Source: Spinacia oleracea (lineage: Eukaryota > Streptophyta > Magnoliopsida > Caryophyllales > Amaranthaceae). Taken from it: DNA of 64,000 nt. The stretch spans positions 8,667,143 through 8,731,142 of the forward strand of contig NC_079491.1 in assembly GCF_020520425.1 (NCBI RefSeq), written 5' to 3'. How positions within the stretch are numbered: the stretch's first letter is position 1; every line of letters begins with the position of its first letter. This document shows, in pieces, positions 11,964 through 23,599 of the stretch. The notes beneath the pieces are model-generated. The model was not told the DNA's origin and did no database searches. It worked only from the letters and a program-made list of their open reading frames with translations. The translations under genes were made by a program, and so were the position numbers.

Positions 11964-12360
11964 TATTATCCCTTTGTACCCTCGGGGTTTTTGTGTGTTT
12001 GCACTTTATACATTTATTCATGTTTGTCTCTATTGCACTCAGAGGATTGGGTGGAAGCACCATTTTATCACAGTCCAGTACTCCATTCCCTCTATTTATC
12101 TGTGAATCATAATTCATATACTATCTGTTCCTTGTACAGTTTAACTCCAGAACCCCATATTTTAAGCACAATGCATTATGCATGCAACTATCAACTATGC
12201 ATCCACTAACTATTGTTTTTGGCCGGTTTTGGCTCCAGTGTCCTGTGAAACAGCAGTGAGACTTTAAGAGCTAATTTCTGTCCAGATTTTGGCTCCAGTG
12301 GCCTTTGAAACAGCAGTGAGACTGGTAATTATTCCTTTTTAATAGATAAGTAGCACTACT

Positions 12361-12430
12361 AACCTATTAGCTCAAATGGGAGAGCATTGTGCAAATGCGC
12401 AAAGATGTGGGTTCGAATCCCACGTAGGTT
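12361..12430 (+). tRNA. tRNA-like sequence (probable pseudo-tRNA or SINE head)
   Basis: Seventy bases fold as a near-cloverleaf. The 7-bp acceptor pair is AACCTAT/GTAGGTT with one wobble. The D arm is GCTC...GAGC. The T arm GTGGG-TTCGAAT-CCCAC is perfect. The anticodon stem TTGTG/CGCAA encloses a loop one base short, so no anticodon can be assigned. It sits inside the CACTA element, and a decayed relative lies at 63528-63596. A functional tRNA is unlikely. Confidence 0.4.
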
Positions 12431-12611
12431 AATTTATTTGATGTATTGGCTAATATTTAAAAGAGAAATAGAAATAAAAAAAAGCAAACTAGAGCAAAGA
12501 GGGCGCAAAAAAAAGTCGTCCTTGATTCAATCAAATAGGGCGAAATAGGGTGCCTTTCTTGATTCCTGTCAACAAGGGCAAAAAGAGTGTGCCTTTCTTG
12601 AAATAATCAAA

Positions 12612-12767
12612 GAGGGCGATAAAAAGTTGCTCTCTCTGATTTCAATCAAGGAGGGCGAAAAAAAGTTGCCCTCTCTGATTTCAATCAAGGAGGGCGAAAA
12701 AAAGTTGCCCTCTCTGATTTCAATCAAGGAGGGCGAAAAATATTGCCCTCTTTGATTGAAATCAAAA
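12612..12767. repeat. 39-bp CACTA subterminal tandem repeat
   Basis: Units starting GAGGGCGA recur at 12612, 12651, 12690 and 12729. Each pairs GAGGGCGA with an inverted GCCCTC, so each can form a small hairpin. In CACTA elements such subterminal arrays are the binding sites of the element's DNA-binding transposition protein. Confidence 0.85.
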
Positions 12768-12924
12768 AGGGCGAAACATATTGCTTGCCCTGCTAAGCTA
12801 ATACAACGAGCCTAACAGGGCGATGGAAGGGCGATTTAAAAATCGCCCTAATAGCCTAAAAGGGCGAGATTTAGATCAAAGAGGGCGATATTTTTCGCCC
12901 TCTTTGATCTTATATGTTGTAGTG

Positions 12925-14234
12925 TATATGGGCGTTAGGCTTTACACAAATGGATAATGGTGTCAGAAAGAGTTGTTGAGTGTAATTATTATTTGGAATC
13001 TTAGAGATATAAATGGAAATATTTTGAATAATATTCTAAATACTCATAAATCATTTAATTATTTGTGATATTAACTTGTTGTTAGATAATCCTACTTATG
13101 TGACTCCTATAGTCCTATTAATATTCGTGGCTATGTGAGACTATGACATTCTTTAATATAAATGATATTATTTTTTGAACAACTTAAAATTCAAATAAAT
13201 TAAATGATCGAAAAATGTAGACCTTTTATATGAATATGAAAGTTCTCAATAGTTACTTTATATAATACGAGAACAAAATCACATCTTTATAAAACCCTTT
13301 AAAATATAAATGGCGGACCTTAATTAGAAGCTTTCAGGCTTGTTTATGTTCAAAATGTGCCATGGCCAGTTCATAATATTTTTCATTTATCAAGGCATGT
13401 CCCAAACCTGACTACCTGTTTAACATGCCTAAATTATTAGATCATAATTTGATGATAAATATATGATTAAGACAATCCGCAAATTAAACACATTTTCTTT
13501 GATTTGTTTGAACTTAACATACATAAATTCTATATACAATGTACAATTCCACGTGTCTATTAGAATAAATATTGAATAATCTCGTTAAAACGTTACATTG
13601 TGTGTATTTTATTTCATTTATGCTTAAAAATAAACGCATTTTTCATTTAATATAGATGATGTTTTCGTGTTTTGATGACCTGGTTTGATCTTTTGTTAAA
13701 TGTAGTTGGAATAAATGCAATAATTAAAGCCGCATAAATTAATTGTCGGTTTTACAAAAGTATAGAACTCATCTAATTAAAGTTTTCTGAAAATTAAAAT
13801 ATCCAATTTAGCAAGTAATAATAACACTTGAATTAATCTAGCTATGTAGCAGTTGGCCAGTTGCTAAAATTAGAACCAATAATTGTTGAAAAATTTCCCA
13901 CAATGCTAAAATAGGGCCCACTACTAACATAAATAGGTTTAGAATCAAAATATAATGAAAAAATTGACAGAGATCCACTTAAACCCTCTCCAACATAAAT
14001 AGGGCCAACTACTAACATAAATAGGTTTAGAAGCATTAATCGTTTGGCTCTGTAAGTCAGCCATCTTTTGTTGTTAAATGATATTCTTTTTTATGCTTCT
14101 TTCTGGTGCCACTTGATCACCCCCTTATTTTTGTGCATATGATGATGCATGGGTGGAAGACTCCAAGTTCCATCGAAGGCTACGTTACGTTTTAATGATT
14201 GTATTTCCATCTAGGTTGATTAACATTTAACAAC

Positions 14235-14268
<34 letters not shown>

Positions 14269-15202
14269 GAAATAGAAGTAGAAATAGAAAATTAATAACG
14301 AAAACTAAATAATTAAACTATAAAATAAATAATTATGAAATTAAGACAAATTTGATCTATGGCTATATACAAATAGCAAAATTAGTCTCAATGATGATGT
14401 CGATACCCGTCTAGTAGGGTCTTTCGTACATGCATGTAATGTACCTACAAATAGCAAACAAATTTGATCTATGGGTATACACAAATACTTATATTATTAT
14501 CTATGAGTACGTAGTAATTTTTTAAAAACATGTTATTACTTACGGAGTACTTCGTATTTTGTATGGTATAGCAAATACACACATAATTTAGCAATAATTA
14601 CTTCATACTTATTATAATTTTTATCAACTTTCCATTTCAATGAAAAAATTACTCATTAATGATTAAACGCGAAAATCCACATATTATATTGTCACATGTC
14701 CTCTTCACCTTATACACTGTATTTATTCTTCTTTTGTTTCAAATCAACACATGGTTTCTGGTCCATTCTTCTTTCCACTTATACATTATTATTTTTTATT
14801 ATTTACTTGTTTTGGCAAGGTTATTCATATTATTTATTACGAAGTGCTATTATTAAACCAATATCACATTATTTCCTTTACTACTTTTGTCTTCTAATTT
14901 CCTCTTTTTCTCTTTCTTTTTTGGTCATTTGTCTAATTTTCATTTATCAAGGCATGCCCCAAAACCTGACTACCTGATATTTATCATATATTTATCATCA
15001 AACTATTAACTAAATTATTAGGTAATAGTTTGATGATAAATATATGATTAAGACAACCCGCAAATCAAACACAGTTTTCTTTGATTTGTTTGAACTTAAC
15101 ATACATAAATTTTATACAATGTACAATTCCACGTGTCTATTAAAATAATACTGAATAATCACGTTTAAACATTATATTGTGTGTATTTTATTTTATTTAC
15201 AC
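12925..15202. other. Gene-free region made of local duplications
   Basis: 12925-13160 continues the paralogous sequence found in reverse at 62800-63010. 13655-13995 copies the arabinofuranosidase promoter flank at 5650-5990. 13378-13630 and 14942-15202 are two copies of one segment sharing CCACGTGTCTATTA and AACATACATAAATT. An (AAT)n run lies at about 14236-14268. No gene is recognisable. Confidence 0.6.
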
Positions 15203-15211
15203 TTAAAAATA

Positions 15212-16535
15212 CGGTTTTTTCATGAAATGCCCCTGAGTTTTCACGAAATTCACCAAATACCCCTCGACGTTTCAAAATTCACCAAATACCCCTAACCTTC
15301 AATATAATTCACCAAATACCATAAATAACGTCATCAGCCCCTAATTAACCCAATTAACCTCTAATTAACCCACTAATCCCCTATTTAACTCTTTTTTTAT
15401 TTTCCTTTTCTCTCTCCCCCTTCCTTCTTCACTTTCTTTCATGGATGCCATGGAAGCCACCCTTCTTCTACCTCCAACACTGTCCAACAATAATTTGTCC
15501 CAAAGAAAATACCAAAACCCTAGAAACTTTGCCCAATTTCTTCAACTCGCCGCCGCCATAGCTGTACTGCTCTTCAATTTTACCAGGCTATAGCTCCTTC
15601 AATAGGAAACATCAGCCAATTTCTTGCGATGCATCTAATCTCAAAGTAAAAAAGCAATAAAAGTGTAAATTCCTCCAAAATTTCAGTTGACAAATCATGA
15701 ATTCATGTTAGAAGGAAGCTACGCTTCACAAATTTGGTTGCTCTTATAACAATTTAAATAAGTTAATAACCTGCTACGGAGTAATTTCTATCTCCGATTT
15801 GGACGATCTCCACAGTCAGCGTGGAAGAAGTCCATAAACAAAGGGGTATCTTTAATTAACCAATCCTAAATTCAACCTATACCATCCTACACTAACGGGT
15901 CGGATTAGTAGCTGAAAAGTCGTCGGAAAACACCTCACAATGGCTGCCATTAACATCCAAGATAGCTTGTTCATTAAAAAAACAAAAAACCATGAATTTC
16001 AACTAAACCAAATAAAAATGTGGAGGAACCAGAGGAAGGAATTAACGGAGGGGAAGCAGGGCGGAGTTGTAGAGGAGTCGTGGTAGTTTCGGCCGAAGAA
16101 ATCACAGTGGTGCGTAAAAGAAAAAAAAGGAAAAATCTGAAGTTTTAATTGGTTTTGTTTGTGGAGAGGAGAGAGAAATCAAGGGAAGGGAAGGAAATAT
16201 ATTAGGTAGGAAGACAGGTCGGCGGCGGGAAGGCAGAGTGGTGTCGGCGACGATGTTGGTCTGGCAGGGCCATGGCCGATGGCGGTGGTGGCGGTGAAGG
16301 AAAGAGAAAGGAACAGAAATGGAACAAGGAAGGGGGAGACAGAAAAGAATGGAGGAAAGAAAAACAAAATAGTATGGGTTAATTAGAGGCTAATTTGGTT
16401 AATTAGGGGATGATGACGTCATTTATGGTATTTGGTGAATTACATTGAATGTTAGGGGTATTTGGTGAATTTTGAAACGTCGAGGGGTATTTGGTGAATT
16501 TCGTGAAAACTGGGGGGCATTTCATGAAAAAACCG
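15212..16535. mobile_element. Mutator-like element, 9-bp TSD, about 200-bp inverted repeats
   Basis: It starts CGGTTTTTTCATGAAATGCC and ends with the mirror of that word. Both arms repeat CACCAAATACCCCT or its complement several times. The 9-bp duplication TTAAAAATA lies at 15203-15211 and 16536-16544. The paralogous copy at 13623-13645 shows the site without insertion. There is no transposase. The interior has T-rich and GC-rich parts and a short open frame (15441-15593), so it may be a Pack-MULE. Confidence 0.85.
15441..15593 (+). other. Short open frame in the MULE, possible captured gene start
   Basis: An ATG-started 50-codon frame begins MDAMEATLLLPPTLSNNN and continues through a hydrophobic LAAAIAVLLF stretch to TAG. 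Upstream is CT-rich, like a plant leader. The N-terminus is serine/asparagine-rich and then hydrophobic, which could suit a targeting sequence. I do not recognise it. It may be a captured first exon or chance. Confidence 0.3.
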
Positions 16536-16720
16536 TTAAAAATAACATGCATTTTTTCATTAAAAATTTACCGTATATAAAGAGTATGTTACTTAATTTT
16601 CTCTCCAGGTTCCCAAATTGTCAAGAACGATCCTGAGTTTGAATATGATTTTTGTAAACCAGGACAATTAGGGACAAAGCTAGAGAATAATAATATAATA
16701 ACCATAGGCTACTTCTTAGC

Positions 16721-17545
16721 TTGGTGTGTGTCAACGAAGTACTATCAGCAAGTACTAGCTCGAACTGGGTTGAACTGTTCGAATGTCATGTCCATGCTTT
16801 TAATGTCCTAGATCACATAGATTCAAAAACTCCTCGTCCTACAGATATCTCCAACCCTATGTGGAAGCGACTTGCTTCAATTGTGAAAATTTGGATTTAT
16901 GGGACAATCTCTACTAGTCTACTTCAAACGATCCTTTGCAAAGGAGTCACGGTTCAAAATATTTGGGATAAATGCAAGGCGATTTTCTAGAACAACACAA
17001 ATATGACTGTATATTTGGAAAATCAATTTCAACATCTTCACTTGAATAATTTTGATAACATTGATTCTAATTGTTTGAAATTAAAAACTTTGAATGATCA
17101 ATTCGCTAATATTGGGTATCCGTTCAGAACAAACATTGGTTTTGCGTCTTGTTGCAGATTAGTTGGAACTTATTACGACACAATTGTTACAATGGTTCAA
17201 CAAACCGACCCATTTCCATCTTTGAAGAGGCCCAGTTCCGTTTACAACTTGAGGAGGGTCGTCGTTCCAAACATGCTCCGTTGCTCAAACTTTTGCAGCC
17301 CACCACTCAACTTCGGCAAACCAACCACCGGAAGCACCACCATAAGATCGAAGACACAGGGTGGTGAACAAGTGGTGGTAGAGGTGGCAGGGCAGAGGTG
17401 GGGCCGGTTGGAATAACAAATTTGGTAAAGGAAACATACCTAGCAGGCCACTACACCTCCGCCTAATTGGGCGGCCCAATAAATCATTCTTGGCAACAGC
17501 CCCCAGTCAACAGTCGGTTCAGCAAAGTTGGGCCCAACCTCCCTA
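16721..17545 (+). pseudogene. Ty1/Copia gag remnant
   Basis: The translation WKRLASIVKIWIYGTISTSL, then MTVYLENQFQHLHLNNF and LKTLNDQFANIGYP follow the Copia gag (UBN2-type) pattern of WIYGTIS, VYLENQF and LADQLANVG. A TAG stop at 16988-16990 and at least one frameshift near 17140 break it. A glycine/asparagine-rich tail follows in another frame to about 17545. No protease, integrase or LTR pair is visible, so only a gag-region fragment remains. Confidence 0.8.
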
Positions 17546-18416
17546 ACTTTTCACTAAAAAGTTACTACACTTGAAGTATATTTTGAGGTCAAAGTATGAA
17601 ATCTTTGGTTGAATATTGTCTTTAACAAAAATACTGTATCAAAATATTATTATTTGCAATTTTGTTTGATTTTTCCCAGTAAAGATATTAAAAAAATCAG
17701 TTTTTATGGTTTTACTACGGTTAATTAAATATAATAACAGGTCAAGTGTGTGTTAGTGTACAAAGTGATAACCATAAACAAGTATAACCATTTTAGTTAA
17801 ATAAAAGATGCATTATCTATGAGCCCAAAATTAAGTTTTCTCATGCAAGGCTGAAGGGATTTAATAAAAGAATAAATTGGTTTTATTTTTTTTATTGGTT
17901 CAAAAGCAGGTGTTGTATCACTTGACACCAGTATTTACGCATGTGTTACGTGCAGACAATATAAATGGTAGTTTGGAAACAATAGTGTTTACGCATGCGT
18001 TACATGGTATTTTGATTTAGATTTTTCCCCCTAAGGCTAGATGTATTTTTTTATATTTAAAATTATTAAACACGTTAGTCATGGTTAATAAGAACTTCGG
18101 AAGGCGAACACCAAATGACCAAATTCATAGAGTTAACTTATATTCTCTTGGCCCAGATTTACGAGTATAGGGGATTGTTTTTTCCCCCGATCCTATGAGT
18201 ACATGGGTGGATCATATTCCTTATATAGGCAATGATCGACACTCGACAATGTCTCTACTCGATTTGTAGTTATATTGCTCACGTGGCTCGTTCCAAGGAA
18301 AAAAAAAAATGTCAATATATAATCAAGATACCAGACTATAAATTTTAAGATAACATAATGTTAATAATAATTCATTTTTATTCGTTGTTTGTAACTAAAA
18401 GTACATGTATTGTTAA
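17546..18416. other. Gene-free AT-rich stretch
   Basis: I see no gene. A word of about 23 bases around TTTACGCATG(T/C)GTTAC is repeated at about 17933 and 17989. The last part is probably the 3' flank of the defensin-like gene at 18417. Confidence 0.4.
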
Positions 18417-18507
18417 TTAATTACAACAACATCTAATGTTGCCAAGGCATCGGGCCATTTGAGATCCTCCACATTGGTCTGCACAATCAATCTCTGTGCA
18501 ATTTTCT
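18417..18507 (-). pseudogene. Defensin-like cysteine-rich gene, 3' half (split by retrotransposon)
   Basis: On the minus strand this codes the cysteine-rich end of a small peptide: NCTEIDCADQCGG, then MARCLGNIRCCCN and TAA at 18419-18417. The cysteine spacing (CxxxC followed by C...CC.C) is that of plant low-molecular-weight cysteine-rich / defensin-like proteins. The reading frame is continuous with the 5' half at 29095-29187 once the retrotransposon and one TTTCT copy are discounted. Such peptides are normally secreted, with roles in defence or pollen-pistil signalling. Here the gene is interrupted by 10.6 kb, so it is not functional. Confidence 0.75.
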
Positions 18508-21276
18508 TGTAACACCCCGACAATTCTCTCTTTTCTAAAATAATCTTTTAATATAAAACGTAGAGAATTATCAAGGCATTATCGCCCGTGTAAAAACGTA
18601 ACGGCTTATTCAGAATTTTGCAGCGGAAAACATAAAACTAACTTTTAGGTTCATAAATAATCTATTACATATTAGGTCCAAACCAATTAACTGAAATAAG
18701 GAAATACGAATAGTACGACAAATTTCAAATCCAAGTTAACAAATTAAATCACTCAAGTAAACAAATAGAACAACAAGCTCTCTAATCCCGATCCCAATGG
18801 TGCATCATCTTCAAACCTGTAGATGGGCAACGCTTATTGATCCTTAGAGACTGCTCACCAAAGATGGGTCATCACAGGATCAATAAGGCATAGCCATGAT
18901 CAACACACACAAACAAAGCACGTAATCAGCAAAGCTGAGTACTACATACTAAAACAACAACAATCCTAGCATGATACTATCAAACCAACAACCCTAACAT
19001 GATACTAATAAATATAAGTAAGGACAGACAAAACATAATAATTTGACGATTATACTTGACTAGACTAAGCTAGGCTTAATAACCATAATATTATTTTAGT
19101 TGAAATAGACAATGGACCGAGTTGACCATCCAGAAGTCTTCACTAAGGAAGACGAGGTACGGGCGCGACTCCGTAACCTCAGTGACCTGCGATATCGAGG
19201 AACGTTTAAATAAAAATAGGACACGGTGATCAATCCGGTCCCAGAAAAGGCCATGGGCTACCACCATGAACCCCAACTCCTGTTTGTCCGTCACTTCAGA
19301 CGTGCACAGTCTAAAGCTATTGCTATTCAGTTTCACTTTACATGATTTACAAATTGAGATTCCGTTATGACTCAACCATTACATAAGACAGACAATTCAC
19401 ATTTGTTCACAACTGTTTTTATCTTGGAATTAAGTAAGTGATCATAAAAGCATCAATCAAGACTCATTCCAACTTAACCAACCTTTCCTTTAACCATGAG
19501 CAACCCTGTATATGGGCATAAAGTTTCAACTTACTAAACAAGGTCCTCCGCCCTTATAAAGTAGTGAAAAGATAGAAAGGGAACAACAACCAATTGATCC
19601 AACCCAATCATATAGAATAATCTAGTGTTCCCAACCAACATGTTTGTATCAAACATCCATACTAACATGTTACAGTTCTTATAGTGCAAAATAAGTTCAA
19701 TAAGTTTGTCCAACAGTATTAAACATGCACATTCAATATAACCCAGTTCGTCCATAATATCAACATCACCAAGTTCAACAATAATATCAACATAACCAAG
19801 TTCAACAACAAGATTCAACATGGTTTCATCAATTAGCACACATTCCAAGCACACAGGTATGTACGTACCTTGCATAAACAACTAATAGGCCACTTTAACA
19901 CTTTCAAAAGTCGCCTAAAGAGAATTCTCCGCCTAAAACAACCAACAAGGATTCCCAATCAATTTCTAATCATTCACAACTATAATAAAGCATTCTAAAT
20001 ACATCCTAAACATATTTAGAACCTTCCCCAATATCCAAACTTGAATGTTTGATTTCCTAACATCATAATTATTAAATTACTGATTGAAATTCGTTGAAAA
20101 CTCTTCGCAAACATCATACTTTAAATTTTCAGCAATATAACTAATTTCAAACTACTCCCAAAACTTTGAAATCATAAAAACAATAACTTTAATAATTTAT
20201 AATCATTCTACCATGATTTCAAAACTATTAAACCTTTAAAACCTTAAAATTTCATGCTTTAAATAATTAAAATTCAAATTCCAATTCAATTACATAATCT
20301 GAAAATTAATAATTTGATTATGCAAAACATATAATCTGAAATTCATAATTAAATTATAAAACTATAAAATTTAATTCAAGAAAACATAAATTAAATTAAT
20401 TAAACATAATTAAAACATTAAATTAGCTTAGGGTTAGGAGTAAACCAAAAAGTGAAGGGAGGAAGAGCTGACGGCGGTTGGTGCAGCAGCACGGCGATGC
20501 CACAGTGGCAGCGCGGCGATGGGTGGTGGCGCAGCAGGGTGACCGAAGGTGGCTGGTGGTGCAAGCAGGAGGAAACGCACGCAGAGGAGAAAGAAAAGGA
20601 GGAGTGTTGATGCTTCGCGAAGGAGAAGGGAAGGGGCCAACGACCGGTGCTGGTTGGTTGGCGGCAGCGACGGGGTGCAGGTGGCTGTCGCAACAAATGA
20701 ACACAAGCATTAAGGAGGAGAGAACGAAAGGGAGAAGGAAAACCGAAGGAGAAAAGGAGGAAGAAGAAGTTACCGGCGAGGAAGGTTGCACGCGACGGAG
20801 GAGGAGCGTCTGAGGTGGTTGGCCGGCGGCGTGAGGGACAACAGCAAGGAGGGCGGCGGTGGCTGAAGCAGAGAGAGAGTTTGCTTGCTTTTCACGTGAA
20901 TTGGAGGAGAGGAGAGAAGAGGGTTTTTGGCTTTCTTGATTTTACGTGAAGTTGAATTATGGGTTGATAATATGGGTTTTCTTGTTTTGGGCTTTGTCAA
21001 TTTGGGCTAGGATTAGAATTGAGTTTGTTTGAATCCAAAACCAGTTAATATTGTTTTCCAAATTCAATCGAACGTGTTTTCGCAATTCAAATTCTTTTCA
21101 ACATAAAATTCTAAAATTATTTTTTTGATTTCATAAATCGTTGAAATATTTAGAACGTATAAAAATAAATTACGTTAAATATATATTTATTACTAAACTT
21201 CATAAATTCTATTTAATTATAAATAATATACGTTAAAATATATTTAATAAAATTTATAAATTTACGGGGGATTACA
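18508..21276 (-). repeat. LTR (3' LTR of the minus-strand element)
   Basis: Bounded by TGTAACACCCC and GGGGATTACA on the + strand (TG...CA). A GC-rich block (about 20420-20930) contrasts with AT-rich remainder. The open frames inside occur identically in the other LTR, 7,818 bases away, and are not convincing genes. Confidence 0.95.
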
Positions 21277-21296
21277 ATCTACCCCTCTTAAAAGAA
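21277..21296 (-). other. Polypurine tract
   Basis: The minus strand reads AAGAGGGGTAGAT directly before the LTR start TGTAATCCCC. This is the expected place and base content of the primer for plus-strand DNA synthesis. Confidence 0.7.
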
Positions 21297-21609
21297 GTTT
21301 CGTCCCGAAACTTGACACGAAATTTCCCGCATTTTTCCCAAAAGCTTTTAACTTATTCTTACTAGAGAAGTACTTGTGCCACCGATGTGCACTCTTTTGC
21401 CAACTCAAAGCTATTTGTGTTACTCATGAACACCTTTTCTTATGCGGAGAATCTATTTGCTTTGCATTAACTTGTAAAATTTGCTAAAATAAGCAATAAA
21501 ATGCATAAAAATTCCATAAAATAGGTAAAAAGCGTGAATTTCTATCGCATTCTACCCCCTTAAAGAAAACGAGTTACGCCCTCGTAACTCACCCCAGGGA
21601 ATGACTTTG

Positions 21610-21991
21610 GATATTTCTACTTCAACGAATCATGCCCCCAAAGCTATATTTCCACTAAAATCATAGCAAGTGGGATTTCTACACTTCTTTCCACACAATG
21701 CCTCAACAGGTTCCATCTTAAAGCTCGCATAGTAACTATTGTTGCAAGAAATTCAATCACTCTAGTTGGTCTTCCCAATTACCCTTAAAGTCAATAACAC
21801 AGGATCTCAACATATATTCCGTTAGTAATCTCAGTCTGTCTATCGGTTGCAGGGTGGAAAGAAATACTCATTTCAATGTCGTTCCCAAGATTCACTGGAC
21901 CTTTTTGCCAAACTTTCGGACTTTTATGGTCGGTAAGGATCTTACATGTTTCCCCAGAAAAGTAATGTCTCCAAATCTTCAAAGCGGACAC
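21610..21991 (-). pseudogene. RNase H-integrase remnant with internal deletion
   Basis: LKIWRHYFSGETCKILTDHK (RNase H of Gypsy pol) passes within a few residues into WQKGPVNLGNDIEMSISFHPATDRQTE (integrase core, with FHPATDGQTE typical). The sequence between, normally several hundred residues, is missing. Downstream, broken frames give DLEGNWEDQLE and GIVWKE-like words from the integrase C-terminal half. It cannot encode an active integrase. Confidence 0.8.
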
Positions 21992-22379
21992 AATAAAGTT
22001 AGCTCTAGGTCATGGGTAGGGTAATTAGTTTCATAAGGTTTCAATTGACGCGACAACAGTTAAATCTAGAAAGCTTCCTCACATTTCTCAGTTCACTTGA
22101 ATTTCGATTCCTTTTTCAACAAGTTGGTCATTGGTTTGCTTTCTTCCAAAAGTCCTTCACAGCCTCCTACAATGGTCATATAGGCTTAGAAAACTTCAAG
22201 TATCGGACACGTTCTTTGGAGTAGGTCACTCACTCACAGCTTGAATCTTAGCAGGATCTACAGAAACTCCTTTTGTTCAACTTTTCCTTTTTACCGAACC
22301 TCATTATGCTTTTCATGGGTGTATAACTTTTGGGCTTAACTCTTAGCTCTTGCACCAATTCATGTATTTCTTTTCATCT

Positions 22380-23040
22380 TTTCCAGACAACAAATGATTT
22401 CTAACGATCCTGGACCACTGGAATCTTCTCTTAAATTTATTTCCTTACGTAACATAGTTCTCAATCAATTTAGTCCTTCACTTTTCCGTCGGTGTAACTT
22501 ATACACATATGACTTCAAGATTTGTATACTTTATTTAATAAAACTAGATTCTTTCTAAGCGTCTCCAAGTAATTCTCAAGTGTTTGTCATGCTCTTTTTC
22601 ATTCCTTGAACAAATCGGGATATCATCAATAACATAATAACGAACTTAATTCGGAATTCGTGGAAAATCTTATCCATCAAATCCATAATTATGGCAGGTG
22701 CATTGGTTAACCCAAAAGACATTACTCTAAACCCATAATGACAATAACGAGTCCTAATGAGGTCTTATAGGCCCTTATCAGCTATCCTCAATTGGTGATA
22801 CTTCAAACACAATCAGTCTTCAAGAACACACTCGCCCAATTCGATTGACCCAATATGTCATCTATCCTAGGCAAAGGATACTTGTTCTTGATGGTGTTTA
22901 GCTCCCTAAAATCGATGCATAATTCCATACTCTTATCTTTTCCTTAACAAACACACAGGAGCTCCCCACGGTGAAGCACTAGGCCTAATACACCCCTTAA
23001 CGAAACAACTCTTGCAACTGTGTCATAATTAGCTCATTTC
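22380..23040 (-). pseudogene. Reverse transcriptase remnant
   Basis: Conserved pieces lie in different frames: [35 protein letters not shown], then [15 protein letters not shown] and a YVIDDI word standing for the YVDD/FIDD catalytic box. Frameshifts and stops separate them. The motifs are those of Gypsy-type RT. Confidence 0.8.
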
Positions 23041-23207
23041 AGGAGGTGTTATTCTATATGGTGCTCTAGATATATGCGTCATTCTAGGAACTAAGTCTAT
23101 ATGGGACTCAACGGCTCTTAGCAAGTGGCATACCTGCAATCTCACTAGGAAACACATCCATGAATTCATTCACAATTGGAACATCCTCGATCTTCATTCC
23201 GACTTCT

Positions 23208-23411
23208 TAACTCACATCTAGCTCACACAACCGAAAAAGATAGTTCACAAGGCAAGTTCTTAAACAATTTGGTACACCTTATGGTTACAGCAGTAGGAAT
23301 ACTAACGGGTAAATCAATCACCTCAAAATCTACTAACTTCGAACTCTTAATAAGAGATGACGAAGCAAAAGAATAAGCTTTCCCTGAATCAAATAACTTT
23401 CTAACTAGCAC
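23208..23411 (-). pseudogene. Aspartic protease remnant
   Basis: MLVRKLFDSGKAYSFASSSL keeps the DSG-like active-site word of retroviral-type proteases (usually DSGATHSFIS). It is followed by DFEVIDLPVSIPTAVTIRC, typical of the Gypsy RVP_2 domain. It sits between gag and RT, as expected. Confidence 0.75.
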
Positions 23412-23599
23412 GGAGTTAATAGAAAAGTAATAGAAACTAAGTCAACAGGTCGTTCACCTTCATTTCGACTTATCACAGACAGTTTACCCGGGGCCTTGTT
23501 ATGGTTGTTATTCTAATTAGCAGACTTATGGAGGTTTCCTTGGCTGTCTTGCGACCCTATAGGCTTCGAACTCTAATTTCTTGACTGGTTAAATCCCGA

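Larger units (their letters stand above)
8266..12924. mobile_element. CACTA (En/Spm) transposon carrying host gene fragments
   Basis: It begins CACTACAAGAA and ends TTGTAGTG, the mirrored CACTA terminus, and is flanked by the 3-bp duplication TAT (8263-8265 and 12925-12927). Both ends are packed with the subterminal word AGGGCGA or its complement. No transposase is recognisable, so it is non-autonomous. The interior holds split-exon remnants of an ankyrin/TPR gene, an unidentified exon and a receptor-kinase exon, all on the + strand, plus a tRNA-like segment. The empty site survives in reverse at 63010-63025. The 5' interior (8560-9900) is T-rich, with leader-like CT tracts but no recognisable exon. 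Confidence 0.9.

Noticed and set aside
12612-12767. Regular 39-bp repeats as a CRISPR array
   Set aside because: Tandem units without variable spacers, located at the end of a plant CACTA element.
19091-19881. Open frames of 94 and 115 codons in the LTR
   Set aside because: No recognisable domain, duplicated in the other LTR and in a non-coding part of the element.
20418-21000. Overlapping open frames of 76-122 codons on both strands in the LTR (repeated at 28236-28818)
   Set aside because: They overlap in several frames on both strands of a GC-rich block and occur identically in both LTRs; base composition explains them.
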